Below are positions 16,241-24,006 of a stretch of DNA of 47,060 nt, one piece after another (within the stretch, counting starts at the first letter, position 1; each line of letters begins with the position of its first letter). Below the pieces are notes generated by a model that saw nothing but the letters and a program-made list of their open reading frames with translations, did not search any database and was not told the DNA's origin. A program made the translations under genes and the position numbers. The DNA comes from Microcaldota archaeon (GTDB taxonomy: Archaea; Micrarchaeota; Micrarchaeia; Micrarchaeales; Micrarchaeaceae): positions 1 through 47,060 of the forward strand of contig JAKATX010000001.1 of the NCBI GenBank assembly GCA_021818545.1, written 5' to 3'.

Positions 16241-16531
16241 TTAGCGTCCGGAGAGGTTTGAAACTTCCTCGGCGTTTTCGTGCTTCTGGCCCTGGCCTTG
16301 TCCTACTGCAGAAACCAAAACTACGTCCCCTATGTTCTTTATGTTCTTGAATAGTATGCTCTTCTGCTGGAGTATCCTCTTTACCTCCTCCTTGTCAGCG
16401 TTTTTCCATTCCTCCATAAGCAACCTGCTAACCTCGCCCTTCTCTAGGTCGACTATCGCATCTCTGACCTCGCCCAAATACTGGCCAGCATCGCTGTATA
16501 TGTCCATGTTATAAACTTCAGAGACTTTCAT
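16241..16531 (-). CDS. PRC-barrel domain protein
   Basis: With the ATG at 16531 the product is 96 residues: MKVSEVYNMDIYSDAGQYLGEVRDAIVDLEKGEVSRLLM is the typical PRC-barrel opening (xxxDxxGxxLGxVxDxxxD), followed by a helical KNADKEEVKRILQQ and VGDVVLVSA. Stand-alone PRC-barrel proteins are frequent in archaea and have been linked to RNA metabolism and to cell division (CdpB). A TATA-like tTTAAATg near 16563-16570 lies upstream of this start and makes the longer frame to 16627 unlikely. It diverges from the TPR-AAA+ gene. Confidence 0.85.
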   Translation of the reverse strand: MKVSEVYNMDIYSDAGQYLGEVRDAIVDLEKGEVSRLLMEEWKNADKEEVKRILQQKSILFKNIKNIGDVVLVSAVGQGQGQKHENAEEVSNLSGR

Positions 16532-16674
16532 TGGTACACCCGCTAGTATATCCAGTATCACATTTAAATAACTTGTGTTGTAGCATTCGAAGATACGATG
16601 AAGGATACATGTGTTATGGCGCGACAATCACTTTAAATAACTTTAATGGAATTTATTAGAAGGATGTGATATAA

Positions 16675-18207
16675 GTGCCAGAGCACCAGGTTGACCCTGA
16701 AGCCAAAGAGCATTGGAAAAAAGGCAATGAGCTATTCGAAGAAAGCAAGTTTGAGGAAGCGCTGAAGGAATACGGCAATGCAGTCCAGGTAGACAAGGAA
16801 TACGGGGACGCATATTTCAATAGGGCGTTGACTGAGAGGATTTTGCACGACTACGATGGAGCGCGCAGGGATCTTGAGACAGTCATAGAGCTACAACCGA
16901 ACAGCTCTGACGCGCTGCTGCTTATAGGAGATATAGCGGAGACCAACAATGACCTGCTTGGGGCAAAATTCTGGTACGAGAAATCGCTGGCATCCAATCC
17001 GGATTACACCGAAGCGAAGAATAGGCTCGAGCACATAGATTCCATGATGCATGCCGAGAAGGCGCCGCAGCAGCAGGCCCACGGCAATGCAAACAAGGCC
17101 GGCGGCAGCGCCAAGCAGCAAGCCGAGGTGCAGCTGCCCAAGTCGAAGGAGCAGGAGGAACAGAAGGAGGTCATAGAGGAAGGCCAGATAAAGAAGATCG
17201 CTTTTTACAAGTCGACAATGAAGTTCGACAAGGTCATAGGACTTGAAAAGGTAAAGAAATACCTTATGGACAACGTAGTGCTTGCGATACAACATCCGGA
17301 ACTTTTTAAAAAGTACGGAAAGAAGATGGGTATAGGACTTCTGCTATATGGCCCGCCAGGAGTGGGAAAGACGCATATAGTTAACGCGATAGCAGGCGAA
17401 GCAGGCGCTAATGTCATAATAGCCAGGATAAACCAGATAGTAGACATGTACACTGGAAACACGGAGAAGAACCTGCATGCGATATTCGAGCAGGCCAGGA
17501 AGAACACGCCATGCCTGATAATGTTCGACGAGGTGGACGCCTTAGGAGTTAAGAGGAGCGGAGGCGGCGAAGGCGGTGAGAGCTCAGCCATGAGGCTGGC
17601 GGTCAACCAGTTCCTAGTGGAGATGAACGGGGTAGAGGCCAATCCAGAAGGCATATTCGTAATAGGGACGACAAACCAGCCGTGGGATATGGACCCTGCG
17701 CTCAAGAGGAGCGGAAGATTCGGTGACAGCCAGTACATGTCGCCCCCCAAGTTTGGCGACAGGAAGAAGCTTTTTGAGCTGTATACCAGGAACTCGCCAA
17801 GGGGAAGGCTGCACTATGGCAGGCTAGCCAGGACAACTGCAGGCTATAGCCCTGCGGATATAGAGCGCATATGCGACAAGGCGAAGATGAGGCCCCTGCT
17901 GCATGAGTACTCTGCAAAGGCTGGCAGGAAGCTAACCATGGGTGACATGCTAGCTGTGCTAAAGGACAAGGACTACAGCGGCAGCTCCCTGGATGAATGG
18001 TACCTTATGGTCAAGAAGGACGTCATAAGCAAGACGGAAACTCAGATAGTGGACGGCAAGAAGCAGGAGATAGTCAAGGAGGGCAAGCTTGACGCGCAGG
18101 AAAAGATACTTTACAAGACAATGATAAAAGACATAAAGAGGAACACCAACGGCATAAGGATAAGGATGAAGAAAGCCATGCGTTGGTTCGCCCTGCACGT
18201 ATATTGA
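16675..18207 (+). CDS. TPR-AAA+ ATPase fusion
   Basis: The 510-residue protein begins with about three TPR repeats (residues 8-120), then a Gln/Ala/Lys/Glu-rich linker, then one AAA+ module. Walker A is GPPGVGKT (226-233), Walker B LIMFDEVDAL (Asp285, Glu286), sensor 1 VIGTTNQPW, and the arginine-finger region RSGRFG. The ring resembles the Cdc48/Vps4/proteasomal-ATPase group, but the TPR front is not standard for these. It is probably a remodelling ATPase that recruits clients through TPRs. The start is GTG at 16675, the only one compatible with the TATA-like ctttaaata at 16631-16639. It diverges from the PRC-barrel gene across 143 bp. Confidence 0.9.
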   Translation: MPEHQVDPEAKEHWKKGNELFEESKFEEALKEYGNAVQVDKEYGDAYFNRALTERILHDYDGARRDLETVIELQPNSSDALLLIGDIAETNNDLLGAKFWYEKSLASNPDYTEAKNRLEHIDSMMHAEKAPQQQAHGNANKAGGSAKQQAEVQLPKSKEQEEQKEVIEEGQIKKIAFYKSTMKFDKVIGLEKVKKYLMDNVVLAIQHPELFKKYGKKMGIGLLLYGPPGVGKTHIVNAIAGEAGANVIIARINQIVDMYTGNTEKNLHAIFEQARKNTPCLIMFDEVDALGVKRSGGGEGGESSAMRLAVNQFLVEMNGVEANPEGIFVIGTTNQPWDMDPALKRSGRFGDSQYMSPPKFGDRKKLFELYTRNSPRGRLHYGRLARTTAGYSPADIERICDKAKMRPLLHEYSAKAGRKLTMGDMLAVLKDKDYSGSSLDEWYLMVKKDVISKTETQIVDGKKQEIVKEGKLDAQEKILYKTMIKDIKRNTNGIRIRMKKAMRWFALHVY

Positions 18208-18347
18208 GACCGCATTACACACCAGTACATACAAGTGCAATTACGCTCTTGATGGCATAGTTTCCATTTTTCATTTTAGCGGACAGGCATGGATAGTAGG
18301 GAAGCAGCGGCTAATGTGTAGATACACTCTTAATGCATTTTGCCGGA

Positions 18348-18815
18348 TTATTGCTCTTCGACGCTTTCGTCGCTGCCTCTCTTCAGCTTGACAAGATCGA
18401 ATGCCTTCTTTATTTCTGCAGGAGCGTATGAGTCGAAAACCGAATTCCCTAGCTCCTTGATGGCATTCTTGAGACCCGTCTCCGGATAAACGTGGCTCCC
18501 GTCCTCTTCTACGACCACTGCCCCCACTCCAGCCCCATAAGCCGCCTGGGTGTCGGAGTTGTAGACTACCTTGATTGATAACATATCCCTTACTTCTTCC
18601 GGCAGAGCGGCGAAGCTCTTGGTGGCGCTGCTCATCGCAGCACCGAGATCATCTTTCATGACGGGGGTTATGAACCTGTACTTTTCGTCAGGAACGGATC
18701 CATACCAAATATCATTCACGAAACATATTGCCCATTCGCCATGGCTTATCCTCTTTATCAGCTTCTCTGTGTCATTGCTCTTACTTGCCATAGTTTTGCT
18801 GTTATATGCTGCCAT
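18348..18815 (-). CDS. Conserved-looking protein of unknown function
   Basis: The 155-residue protein is soluble, with no signal peptide or membrane segment. It has a mixed α/β pattern: HGEWAICFVNDIWYG, then a helical segment, a possible β-hairpin (AGVGAVVVEEDGSHVYPETG) and a charged C-terminal helix ending in SDESVEEQ. Composition and codon use fit the housekeeping genes, so it is likely a real gene. The ATG at residue 9 (MASKSND) is an alternative start. An A+T-rich TATA-like element near 18851-18867 lies upstream. I do not recognise a family. Confidence 0.65.
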   Translation of the reverse strand: MAAYNSKTMASKSNDTEKLIKRISHGEWAICFVNDIWYGSVPDEKYRFITPVMKDDLGAAMSSATKSFAALPEEVRDMLSIKVVYNSDTQAAYGAGVGAVVVEEDGSHVYPETGLKNAIKELGNSVFDSYAPAEIKKAFDLVKLKRGSDESVEEQ

Positions 18816-18987
18816 ACTAATGCACCTTTATATATACTAGTCGCATACACAAAATTTAAAAATCATCGCGTATGTAGGTGTAATTAACTACACATGCACG
18901 TAGCCGCGATGAATGCCATTGTTTTGCCTGCTTTGACATCGGGCCAGGTTTTGGATTTAGACTAAATGTCCTGCATCATTTCTCAAG

Positions 18988-19090
18988 TGGGCCCGGAGAG
19001 ATTTGAACTCTCGGCCTCCCGATTTCTGCAGTAAAGCTTCATTGAAGCTTATATCAGTCGGGCGCTCCAACCAGGCTAAGCTACGAGCCC
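18988..19090 (-). tRNA. tRNA-Ile (anticodon GAU) with intron
   Basis: The acceptor stem GGGCTCG pairs with CGGGCCC and the discriminator is A (complement of 18988). The anticodon stem CCCGA/TCGGG encloses CTGATA plus A with a 28-nt intron after position 37, the canonical archaeal site; the anticodon is GAU. The intron forms an internal hairpin (AAGCTTC with GAAGCTT) and CTG/CAG pairing provides the central helix of a bulge-helix-bulge. The T loop TTCAAAT is standard. CCA is not encoded. A TATA-like AATAAATA (19113-19121, complement) lies in the last codons of the upstream gene. Confidence 0.93.
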
Positions 19091-19111
19091 ACGGATTAGA
19101 TATTATAAGAC

Positions 19112-19762
19112 CTATTTATTAACTTTTTCTGGCTTGATGCCAGCCAAATCAACCTCTACTGCCTTGCCGCTCGGAGTCTCTTCCCGGAATACCTGGCTCT
19201 CGAATTTATAAAGCCTGGGATTGGGCAGCGTCCAGTAGTTTTCTGGCAGGCCGGCCTTGATGCATGTTTCCGCCAGGAATCTGGCCTCATCCCACCCTTG
19301 CTCAACAGGCACTATGGGCAGGAGTATGCCAGAATAGGCGCTGTATTCTATTATCAATCCGTCCCTGCCTACCTTCACCGAGGCGGCCCTATCGCTAGGG
19401 TTGCCCTCTATCAGTGTTGGGCTGGACAGTACGCTGATCTCTACGGTGATTGTGTCTAGCTCCTTTGCAGTTACGGGGGGGAATCTTGGATCTTCAAACG
19501 CGGCGCATAACGCGGCTTCCGGCAATGATTCCCGAACCGGCGCAACCGCCCTGGGAAAACCTACGCAGCCCCTAAGCGCCTTTGACGGATACCGCTCTAA
19601 TGTGACGAACAGGCCATTCATCTGATCAAACCCATTTGAGAGTACCTGCCGGGCATTTGCACCTGGTTTGTCGGATATGAAGCGCTGTTTTATGACTTCC
19701 CTTGCTGCCTTGACCAACGTCTGGCCCTGCGATAGCGCGTATACTTTTATTGTATCACCCAT
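19112..19762 (-). CDS. AMMECR1 family protein
   Basis: The 216-residue protein carries the family hallmark LRGCVGFPRA (about residues 63-72) and the later segments AAFEDPRFPPV, EISVLSSP and IVPVEQGWDEARFLAETCIKAGLP. Length is normal for archaeal AMMECR1 proteins. The biochemical activity is not settled; archaeal members are often found next to radical SAM (AmmeMemoRadiSam) partners, but none lies here. Its last codons overlap the probable promoter of tRNA-Ile, with 21 bp between the stop and the tRNA. Confidence 0.93.
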   Translation of the reverse strand: MGDTIKVYALSQGQTLVKAAREVIKQRFISDKPGANARQVLSNGFDQMNGLFVTLERYPSKALRGCVGFPRAVAPVRESLPEAALCAAFEDPRFPPVTAKELDTITVEISVLSSPTLIEGNPSDRAASVKVGRDGLIIEYSAYSGILLPIVPVEQGWDEARFLAETCIKAGLPENYWTLPNPRLYKFESQVFREETPSGKAVEVDLAGIKPEKVNK

Positions 19763-19831
19763 ATGGACTGCGGATTTATTTACGCTGTTATTTGCGCGCG
19801 CCTAATATAATATTTTGTTGGTAAATAAATC

Positions 19832-20287
19832 ATGGGTGGTAGGTTGCCCAAACTGGATATGGCAAACGCCAAGATTGATATTTACACTGATGGGGCTGCG
19901 CGCGGCAACCCCGGACCGAGCGCATCCGGGTTCATGGTCCTGGCAGATGGTGCGATCATACATGAAGAATCTGCGTATAACGGGAGGGCCACCAACAACT
20001 ATGCGGAGTACAATGCAGTCATATTGGCCCTGGAATGGTGCCTAGGGAACCTGAATGAAGCAGAGCGCATGGACATGGATCTTTACTCCGACAGCGAGCT
20101 TACAATAAAGCAGCTAAGTGGCCGCTACAAGGTCAAATCAAGCGCGCTGGCACCCATCAATGGCAAGGCCCTGGAACTAGTGCATAAATTCCATTCGGTA
20201 AAGCTCAACAACGTGCCGCGTGAAAACCCGAACATAAGCAGGGTTGACATGAAACTGAACATCCTACTGGACAATTTGAAAGCCTGA
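19832..20287 (+). CDS. rnhA: Ribonuclease HI-like protein
   Basis: The 151-residue RNase H fold shows the acidic active site: Asp in YTDGAARGNPGP, Glu in NNYAEYNAVI, Asp in YSDSELTIKQLSG, and a late Asp in RVDMKLN. The G-N-P-G-P and KQLSG signatures are typical of archaeal/actinobacterial RNase HI lacking the basic protrusion. It degrades the RNA strand of RNA-DNA hybrids. ATG at 19859 (MANAKIDIYTDG) is the more typical family start; the ATG at 19832 adds nine residues. It diverges from the AMMECR1 gene. Confidence 0.92.
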   Translation: MGGRLPKLDMANAKIDIYTDGAARGNPGPSASGFMVLADGAIIHEESAYNGRATNNYAEYNAVILALEWCLGNLNEAERMDMDLYSDSELTIKQLSGRYKVKSSALAPINGKALELVHKFHSVKLNNVPRENPNISRVDMKLNILLDNLKA

Positions 20288-20354
20288 CTAAGAAGACAGC
20301 GCTTGATGCGGCTCTTGCAGGGCGAATTCCCAAAAAGTGTCATTTAGTAACATT

Positions 20355-20363
20355 TTTATATAT
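20355..20363 (+). promoter_or_regulatory. TATA box of the 698-aa pilin-like gene
   Basis: The sequence tttatatat is centred about 33 nt before the ATG at 20392, so the predicted leader is under 10 nt. Confidence 0.55.
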
Positions 20364-20391
20364 CTGAGATAATTATCATATTAGAGCGCCA

Positions 20392-22488
20392 ATGGTGATG
20401 CATACGATCATAGGTGGCAAGAGTAGCTTAGGCAGTTCCTACACCGGGAAAAGGTTCAGCGCGCAGGCCGTGACTGAGTACCTAGTCACATATAGCTGGG
20501 TCCTTGCCATAGTCGCAGTCATACTTGCAGCCCTTTTCGAGCTCGGTGTGTTCAGCACCCCTAACGCCCCGGGCGCATGCATAGCAACCGTAGGCTACAT
20601 ATGCTCAAATCCAGTTTATACCGGGAATGGGATAACGTTCACTTTTGGGCAGGTGGCCGGCCAGAACCAGTATTATTACAACGACCACATATTTGTAGCC
20701 ACTGAAGGGCAACTGATAAACGGCTCGACAAACGTGCCAGTAGGCTTCAACGGTGGTGCGCAAAAAGTCGCAAGCGTACTAACCCCGGGCCAGACTGTCG
20801 ATGTCAACTTTACTAATTTCGCGTCAGGCAACATACCGCAGAACCCTTCTGTAGGCACGTCGTTGTATGGTTATGTATGGCTTTCATACTGCACAACGCC
20901 TTGCAGCGGCACCACTTATACGCATTTGGCCAAGGTAGCAACCATAACCGCGCAGGCCACGAAGAGCGGCACGGTCAGCCCGTATGGGAATCTATGCTCG
21001 GTCAGCGGCAATACGCTTACCTGCGACCTGAACAACCAGACCATAACATGCAGCCTTAATTCCAATTCGCTTGTAACCGGCTGCAACGTCCCGCCCACTA
21101 CCACCACCACAGCGACTACTACAATTTACAACGGGCCGAGCACCAAGATTTATGTGAACTCCACAGGCCAGTCAGGCATACCTGTAACGCTAGATAAGAC
21201 CCTGTACGTCACTAACACTACTGCTGATTTGCCATATCCTTCCAACTCAGTTCTATCGCTTAACTTCACTAAAACAGTATATGGCTACTTCGGTGGTTCC
21301 AGGGCGAATTACACCAACTCGACAGGCACAACGTGCACCATCAATAGCAATGGAACTGTGACCATAACCCCGGACTGCACCATAAAGCTCAATTACGCGC
21401 AGCAGTATGAATTCGAGATTCTGGAGCAGGTAGGATCGAGCGTACCGCAGAACACCACTGCTTATGGAGCCACATCCCTTCCAAGCGGCAAGAACATAGA
21501 ATGGTTCGCGCCGCACACGAATGTCTCTTTTTCGGTGGGCGCCAACCCAGGATATGAATTCACGGGCTTCACCGTAGGATACGGCAATGGTTATACTGGA
21601 GCAGACTACCAGAACCCTTACAAATATTCTAACAGCGGATCATTCTCTGAAAGCAACTGTTACCCTGGTTGTACTTTCCAACAGTCATACTCGCCTTCGC
21701 AGGCCGTTTACGCCCCAGGTGCGTATACCACAGAAGGTTGCGGAGGCTGCGGAGGCGCTGAAGCCTTATACTCAGTTTCCTATGTGCCTGCCCATGTCAA
21801 CATGACGGGTGCCATAGTCGAGGTAGCGCAGTTCAGCCAGACAAGCGATTACGTGCCTGCCGAGTCAACATCTATTTCGGTATCTTATAATTATCAGAAC
21901 TGCACTGATAACTATACTTCAAGCGTAAGTAGCAGCACCGGCTACTACAACGAGCAGGATCGTTATTACTTGTATTGCAACACCATAGGCAGTGGCACCG
22001 AATCAATTCCGGTAACAGTGTCATCGCCCGTAGCGAACTGGTCCAGCGGATTTGGAAGCGTCAGAATATACTACTACGGCAGCAATGAATGTTATTACTA
22101 TAATAATTATTATGGCAGCGGCTATGGCGGATGGAGCTTGTCTAACTGCTACAGCGCGAGCAATGTTTCGCTTGACAGCGTTTACCCGTTCAGCTTGAAT
22201 TCCACGGAAAGCGCGGCTTATTCTTCTATAAACAGCCAGATAAACAATTATATAGCGAACAATGCACCCACTGGTCCTGCACCTAATTTTCACGGAGGGC
22301 ATCAGACATGGTATTCGTATTCCTTCACTTATCTTGGCGTCACTACTACGCATTATTTCTCGATGCCAAGCAGTTCGTCGTATAGCTACTATGACTATGT
22401 CAGCAACAGCGGCAGCACCAGCGGAAGCTCGACTACCCAGATGGGCGCTACTTACTATGCAGGTTATATTTACGGCCTTGGTTCGTAA
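20392..22488 (+). CDS. Large type IV pilin-like secreted protein
   Basis: The 698-residue protein has a divergent class III signal, GKRFSA|QAVTEYLVTYSWVLAIVAV, then a domain recognisably related to the other pilins here (ACIATVGYICSNPVYTGNGITFTFGQ, with the same two-Cys spacing). A short Thr linker (PTTTTTATTT, near residues 235-244) leads to about 450 residues rich in Tyr, Ser, Asn and Gly with many N-glycosylation sequons and scattered Cys pairs (CGGCGG), suggesting a large glycosylated extracellular β domain. I do not recognise that domain. It is followed 10 bp later by a membrane-anchored Ig-like protein, probably in one operon. Confidence 0.85.
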   Translation: MVMHTIIGGKSSLGSSYTGKRFSAQAVTEYLVTYSWVLAIVAVILAALFELGVFSTPNAPGACIATVGYICSNPVYTGNGITFTFGQVAGQNQYYYNDHIFVATEGQLINGSTNVPVGFNGGAQKVASVLTPGQTVDVNFTNFASGNIPQNPSVGTSLYGYVWLSYCTTPCSGTTYTHLAKVATITAQATKSGTVSPYGNLCSVSGNTLTCDLNNQTITCSLNSNSLVTGCNVPPTTTTTATTTIYNGPSTKIYVNSTGQSGIPVTLDKTLYVTNTTADLPYPSNSVLSLNFTKTVYGYFGGSRANYTNSTGTTCTINSNGTVTITPDCTIKLNYAQQYEFEILEQVGSSVPQNTTAYGATSLPSGKNIEWFAPHTNVSFSVGANPGYEFTGFTVGYGNGYTGADYQNPYKYSNSGSFSESNCYPGCTFQQSYSPSQAVYAPGAYTTEGCGGCGGAEALYSVSYVPAHVNMTGAIVEVAQFSQTSDYVPAESTSISVSYNYQNCTDNYTSSVSSSTGYYNEQDRYYLYCNTIGSGTESIPVTVSSPVANWSSGFGSVRIYYYGSNECYYYNNYYGSGYGGWSLSNCYSASNVSLDSVYPFSLNSTESAAYSSINSQINNYIANNAPTGPAPNFHGGHQTWYSYSFTYLGVTTTHYFSMPSSSSYSYYDYVSNSGSTSGSSTTQMGATYYAGYIYGLGS

Positions 22489-22498
22489 GGTGTTTTAG

Positions 22499-23368
22499 AT
22501 GATATTTCGGCAGCATAGGCTACTTGCATTATTCTGTATGATCGCTGCGGCGCAGCTCTTTGCATGCGGATATGCCGCCAATAATACCCAGTATTCCGTT
22601 GCGGTTGCAACAAATGCATCGCAATATTCCGGGATAAAACAGGTATTGGTTACGGGCACAATATCGCCCACGCCGGCGCCATACTCACTGGTAAATTTTT
22701 CATTGATATCGCCGCAGGAAGCCATAATTTACACGTTTCAGGCACAGACATTGGTCAACGGTTCATTCAGGGCGGCATTCTCAACAGGCACCTCGCCCAA
22801 ATGGATGAATGGCACGTATGTATTGACTGCGACATACATTGATGTATCTTCAAACACTACTTTTGGATGGGACGGCACCGCAACGGCAAACACTACATTC
22901 CCTAAGTACGCCATAACTGGGCCGACCACGGCCAAGGGCGCTTACAACGGTACCGAAACAATCGCAATTAGAGGATCGGTAACCCCCGTATCGGGCATAG
23001 AAGCCAGCAGCACAGTTGTAGTCAGCGTAGCCGCGCCCGGGGGATCCCCTACGGACGTTTACACAGTTCCGGTAACCAGTGCTGGTTTATTCAACATTAG
23101 CTTCGCTGGAGACAATAATCCCAAGTGGGTGAATGGCACTTATACGGTCACTGCCAGGTACTATAATGTAACTAGCAATACGACATTCGAGTGGAAGCAG
23201 GTGCCGCAACAGACCAATATAATAAACAACACAATTGTGGTTCCTTCGTCCACCGCCCAGAGCTCATCGCTGCTAAAGTATGTGGGCGCGGTAGCCATAA
23301 TAGTTGTAGGGATAGCGATAGTTGTATTTTTGAGAAGAAGGTTCTCTAGAACAACTTCATACGCATAG
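22499..23368 (+). CDS. Membrane-anchored protein with two Ig-like repeats
   Basis: The 289-residue protein has a signal peptide (residues 1-26, ending ACGYAA), two repeats of about 100 residues each sharing the pattern TISP...FSTGTSPKWMNGTYVLTA and SVTP...FAGDNNPKWVNGTYTVTA, and a C-terminal transmembrane helix (YVGAVAIIVVGIAIVVFL) with a basic stop-transfer RRRFSR. The repeats look like Ig-like/MG2-type β sandwiches with N-glycosylation sites. It starts 10 bp after the large pilin stop, so it may act as its wall or membrane partner (inference from the operon). Confidence 0.82.
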   Translation: MIFRQHRLLALFCMIAAAQLFACGYAANNTQYSVAVATNASQYSGIKQVLVTGTISPTPAPYSLVNFSLISPQEAIIYTFQAQTLVNGSFRAAFSTGTSPKWMNGTYVLTATYIDVSSNTTFGWDGTATANTTFPKYAITGPTTAKGAYNGTETIAIRGSVTPVSGIEASSTVVVSVAAPGGSPTDVYTVPVTSAGLFNISFAGDNNPKWVNGTYTVTARYYNVTSNTTFEWKQVPQQTNIINNTIVVPSSTAQSSSLLKYVGAVAIIVVGIAIVVFLRRRFSRTTSYA

Positions 23369-23433
23369 ATGCCCATATGTATGCGATTTGGCATGACATA
23401 TGAAGTCCGCATGGCTGTACATAAGGGTACAAG

Positions 23434-24006
23434 TCATACGTTCGGTTCCTTTTGCCCGAACGTCAGGTAAGCAGTATGCCATACCCCTTTTGTAGAAGGC
23501 CTTACGCCTTCCTGCCGCACCAGCATGTCCCTGACTATCACTTCCATGGTCAGGATGTTGATGAATTTTAGCTTTTCCATCATGGAAACGAATGCCTTGA
23601 CCTGCTCCATATGCGGCAGATATCCAACAACTATGCCTCCGGGCTTCAGCGCCTTGTATGCCGGCTTTAGGGCTTTGTCGGAATCAGGCATGTCAAGGGT
23701 TATCAGATCGACGTCCGTTTCCGTTATGCCTTCGGTAACGTCTGCATTCTTTATTTTTAGGTTATCGAGATTTTCTATCTCCTTGTTCCTCTCAGCGATC
23801 TTTATGAAATCCTCCCTGATCTCATAGCTTGTCACTTCCTTGCATATCTTCGCAAGCGAGACGGCTAACCATCCGCTCCCGGTGCCGGCGTCCACGCACA
23901 CGCTGCCCTTACCCACCCCTGAATACGCCAGTATGATCCCTATGTCTTTCGGTAGTATCACCTGCGGCCCCCTTTTGAGCTTCTTGTAAGAATAAGGCAC
24001 TAACAT
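23434..24006 (-). CDS. tRNA (adenine-N1)-methyltransferase-like protein (TrmI family)
   Basis: The 190-residue Rossmann methyltransferase has the SAM motif VDAGTGSGWLAVSLAK (about residues 37-52), the acidic ribose loop SYEIREDF and the family end motif RPSTKGVWHTAYLTF, as in archaeal/bacterial TrmI that makes m1A57/58 in tRNA. TrmI proteins are usually about 250 residues with a small N-terminal β-barrel; here only KRGPQVILPKDIG remains before the SAM domain, so that barrel is missing. The start overlaps the topoisomerase stop by 7 bp, implying coupled translation. Confidence 0.85.
   Translation of the reverse strand: MLVPYSYKKLKRGPQVILPKDIGIILAYSGVGKGSVCVDAGTGSGWLAVSLAKICKEVTSYEIREDFIKIAERNKEIENLDNLKIKNADVTEGITETDVDLITLDMPDSDKALKPAYKALKPGGIVVGYLPHMEQVKAFVSMMEKLKFINILTMEVIVRDMLVRQEGVRPSTKGVWHTAYLTFGQKEPNV

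Noticed and set aside
16532-16627. N-terminal extension of the PRC-barrel protein
   Set aside because: The TATA-like element lies within it and the family begins at MKVSEVYNMDIYSD.
18880-18910. Inverted repeat GTGTA/TACAC
   Set aside because: Only 5 bp in an A/T-rich spacer and not placed near a start or stop; chance is likely.
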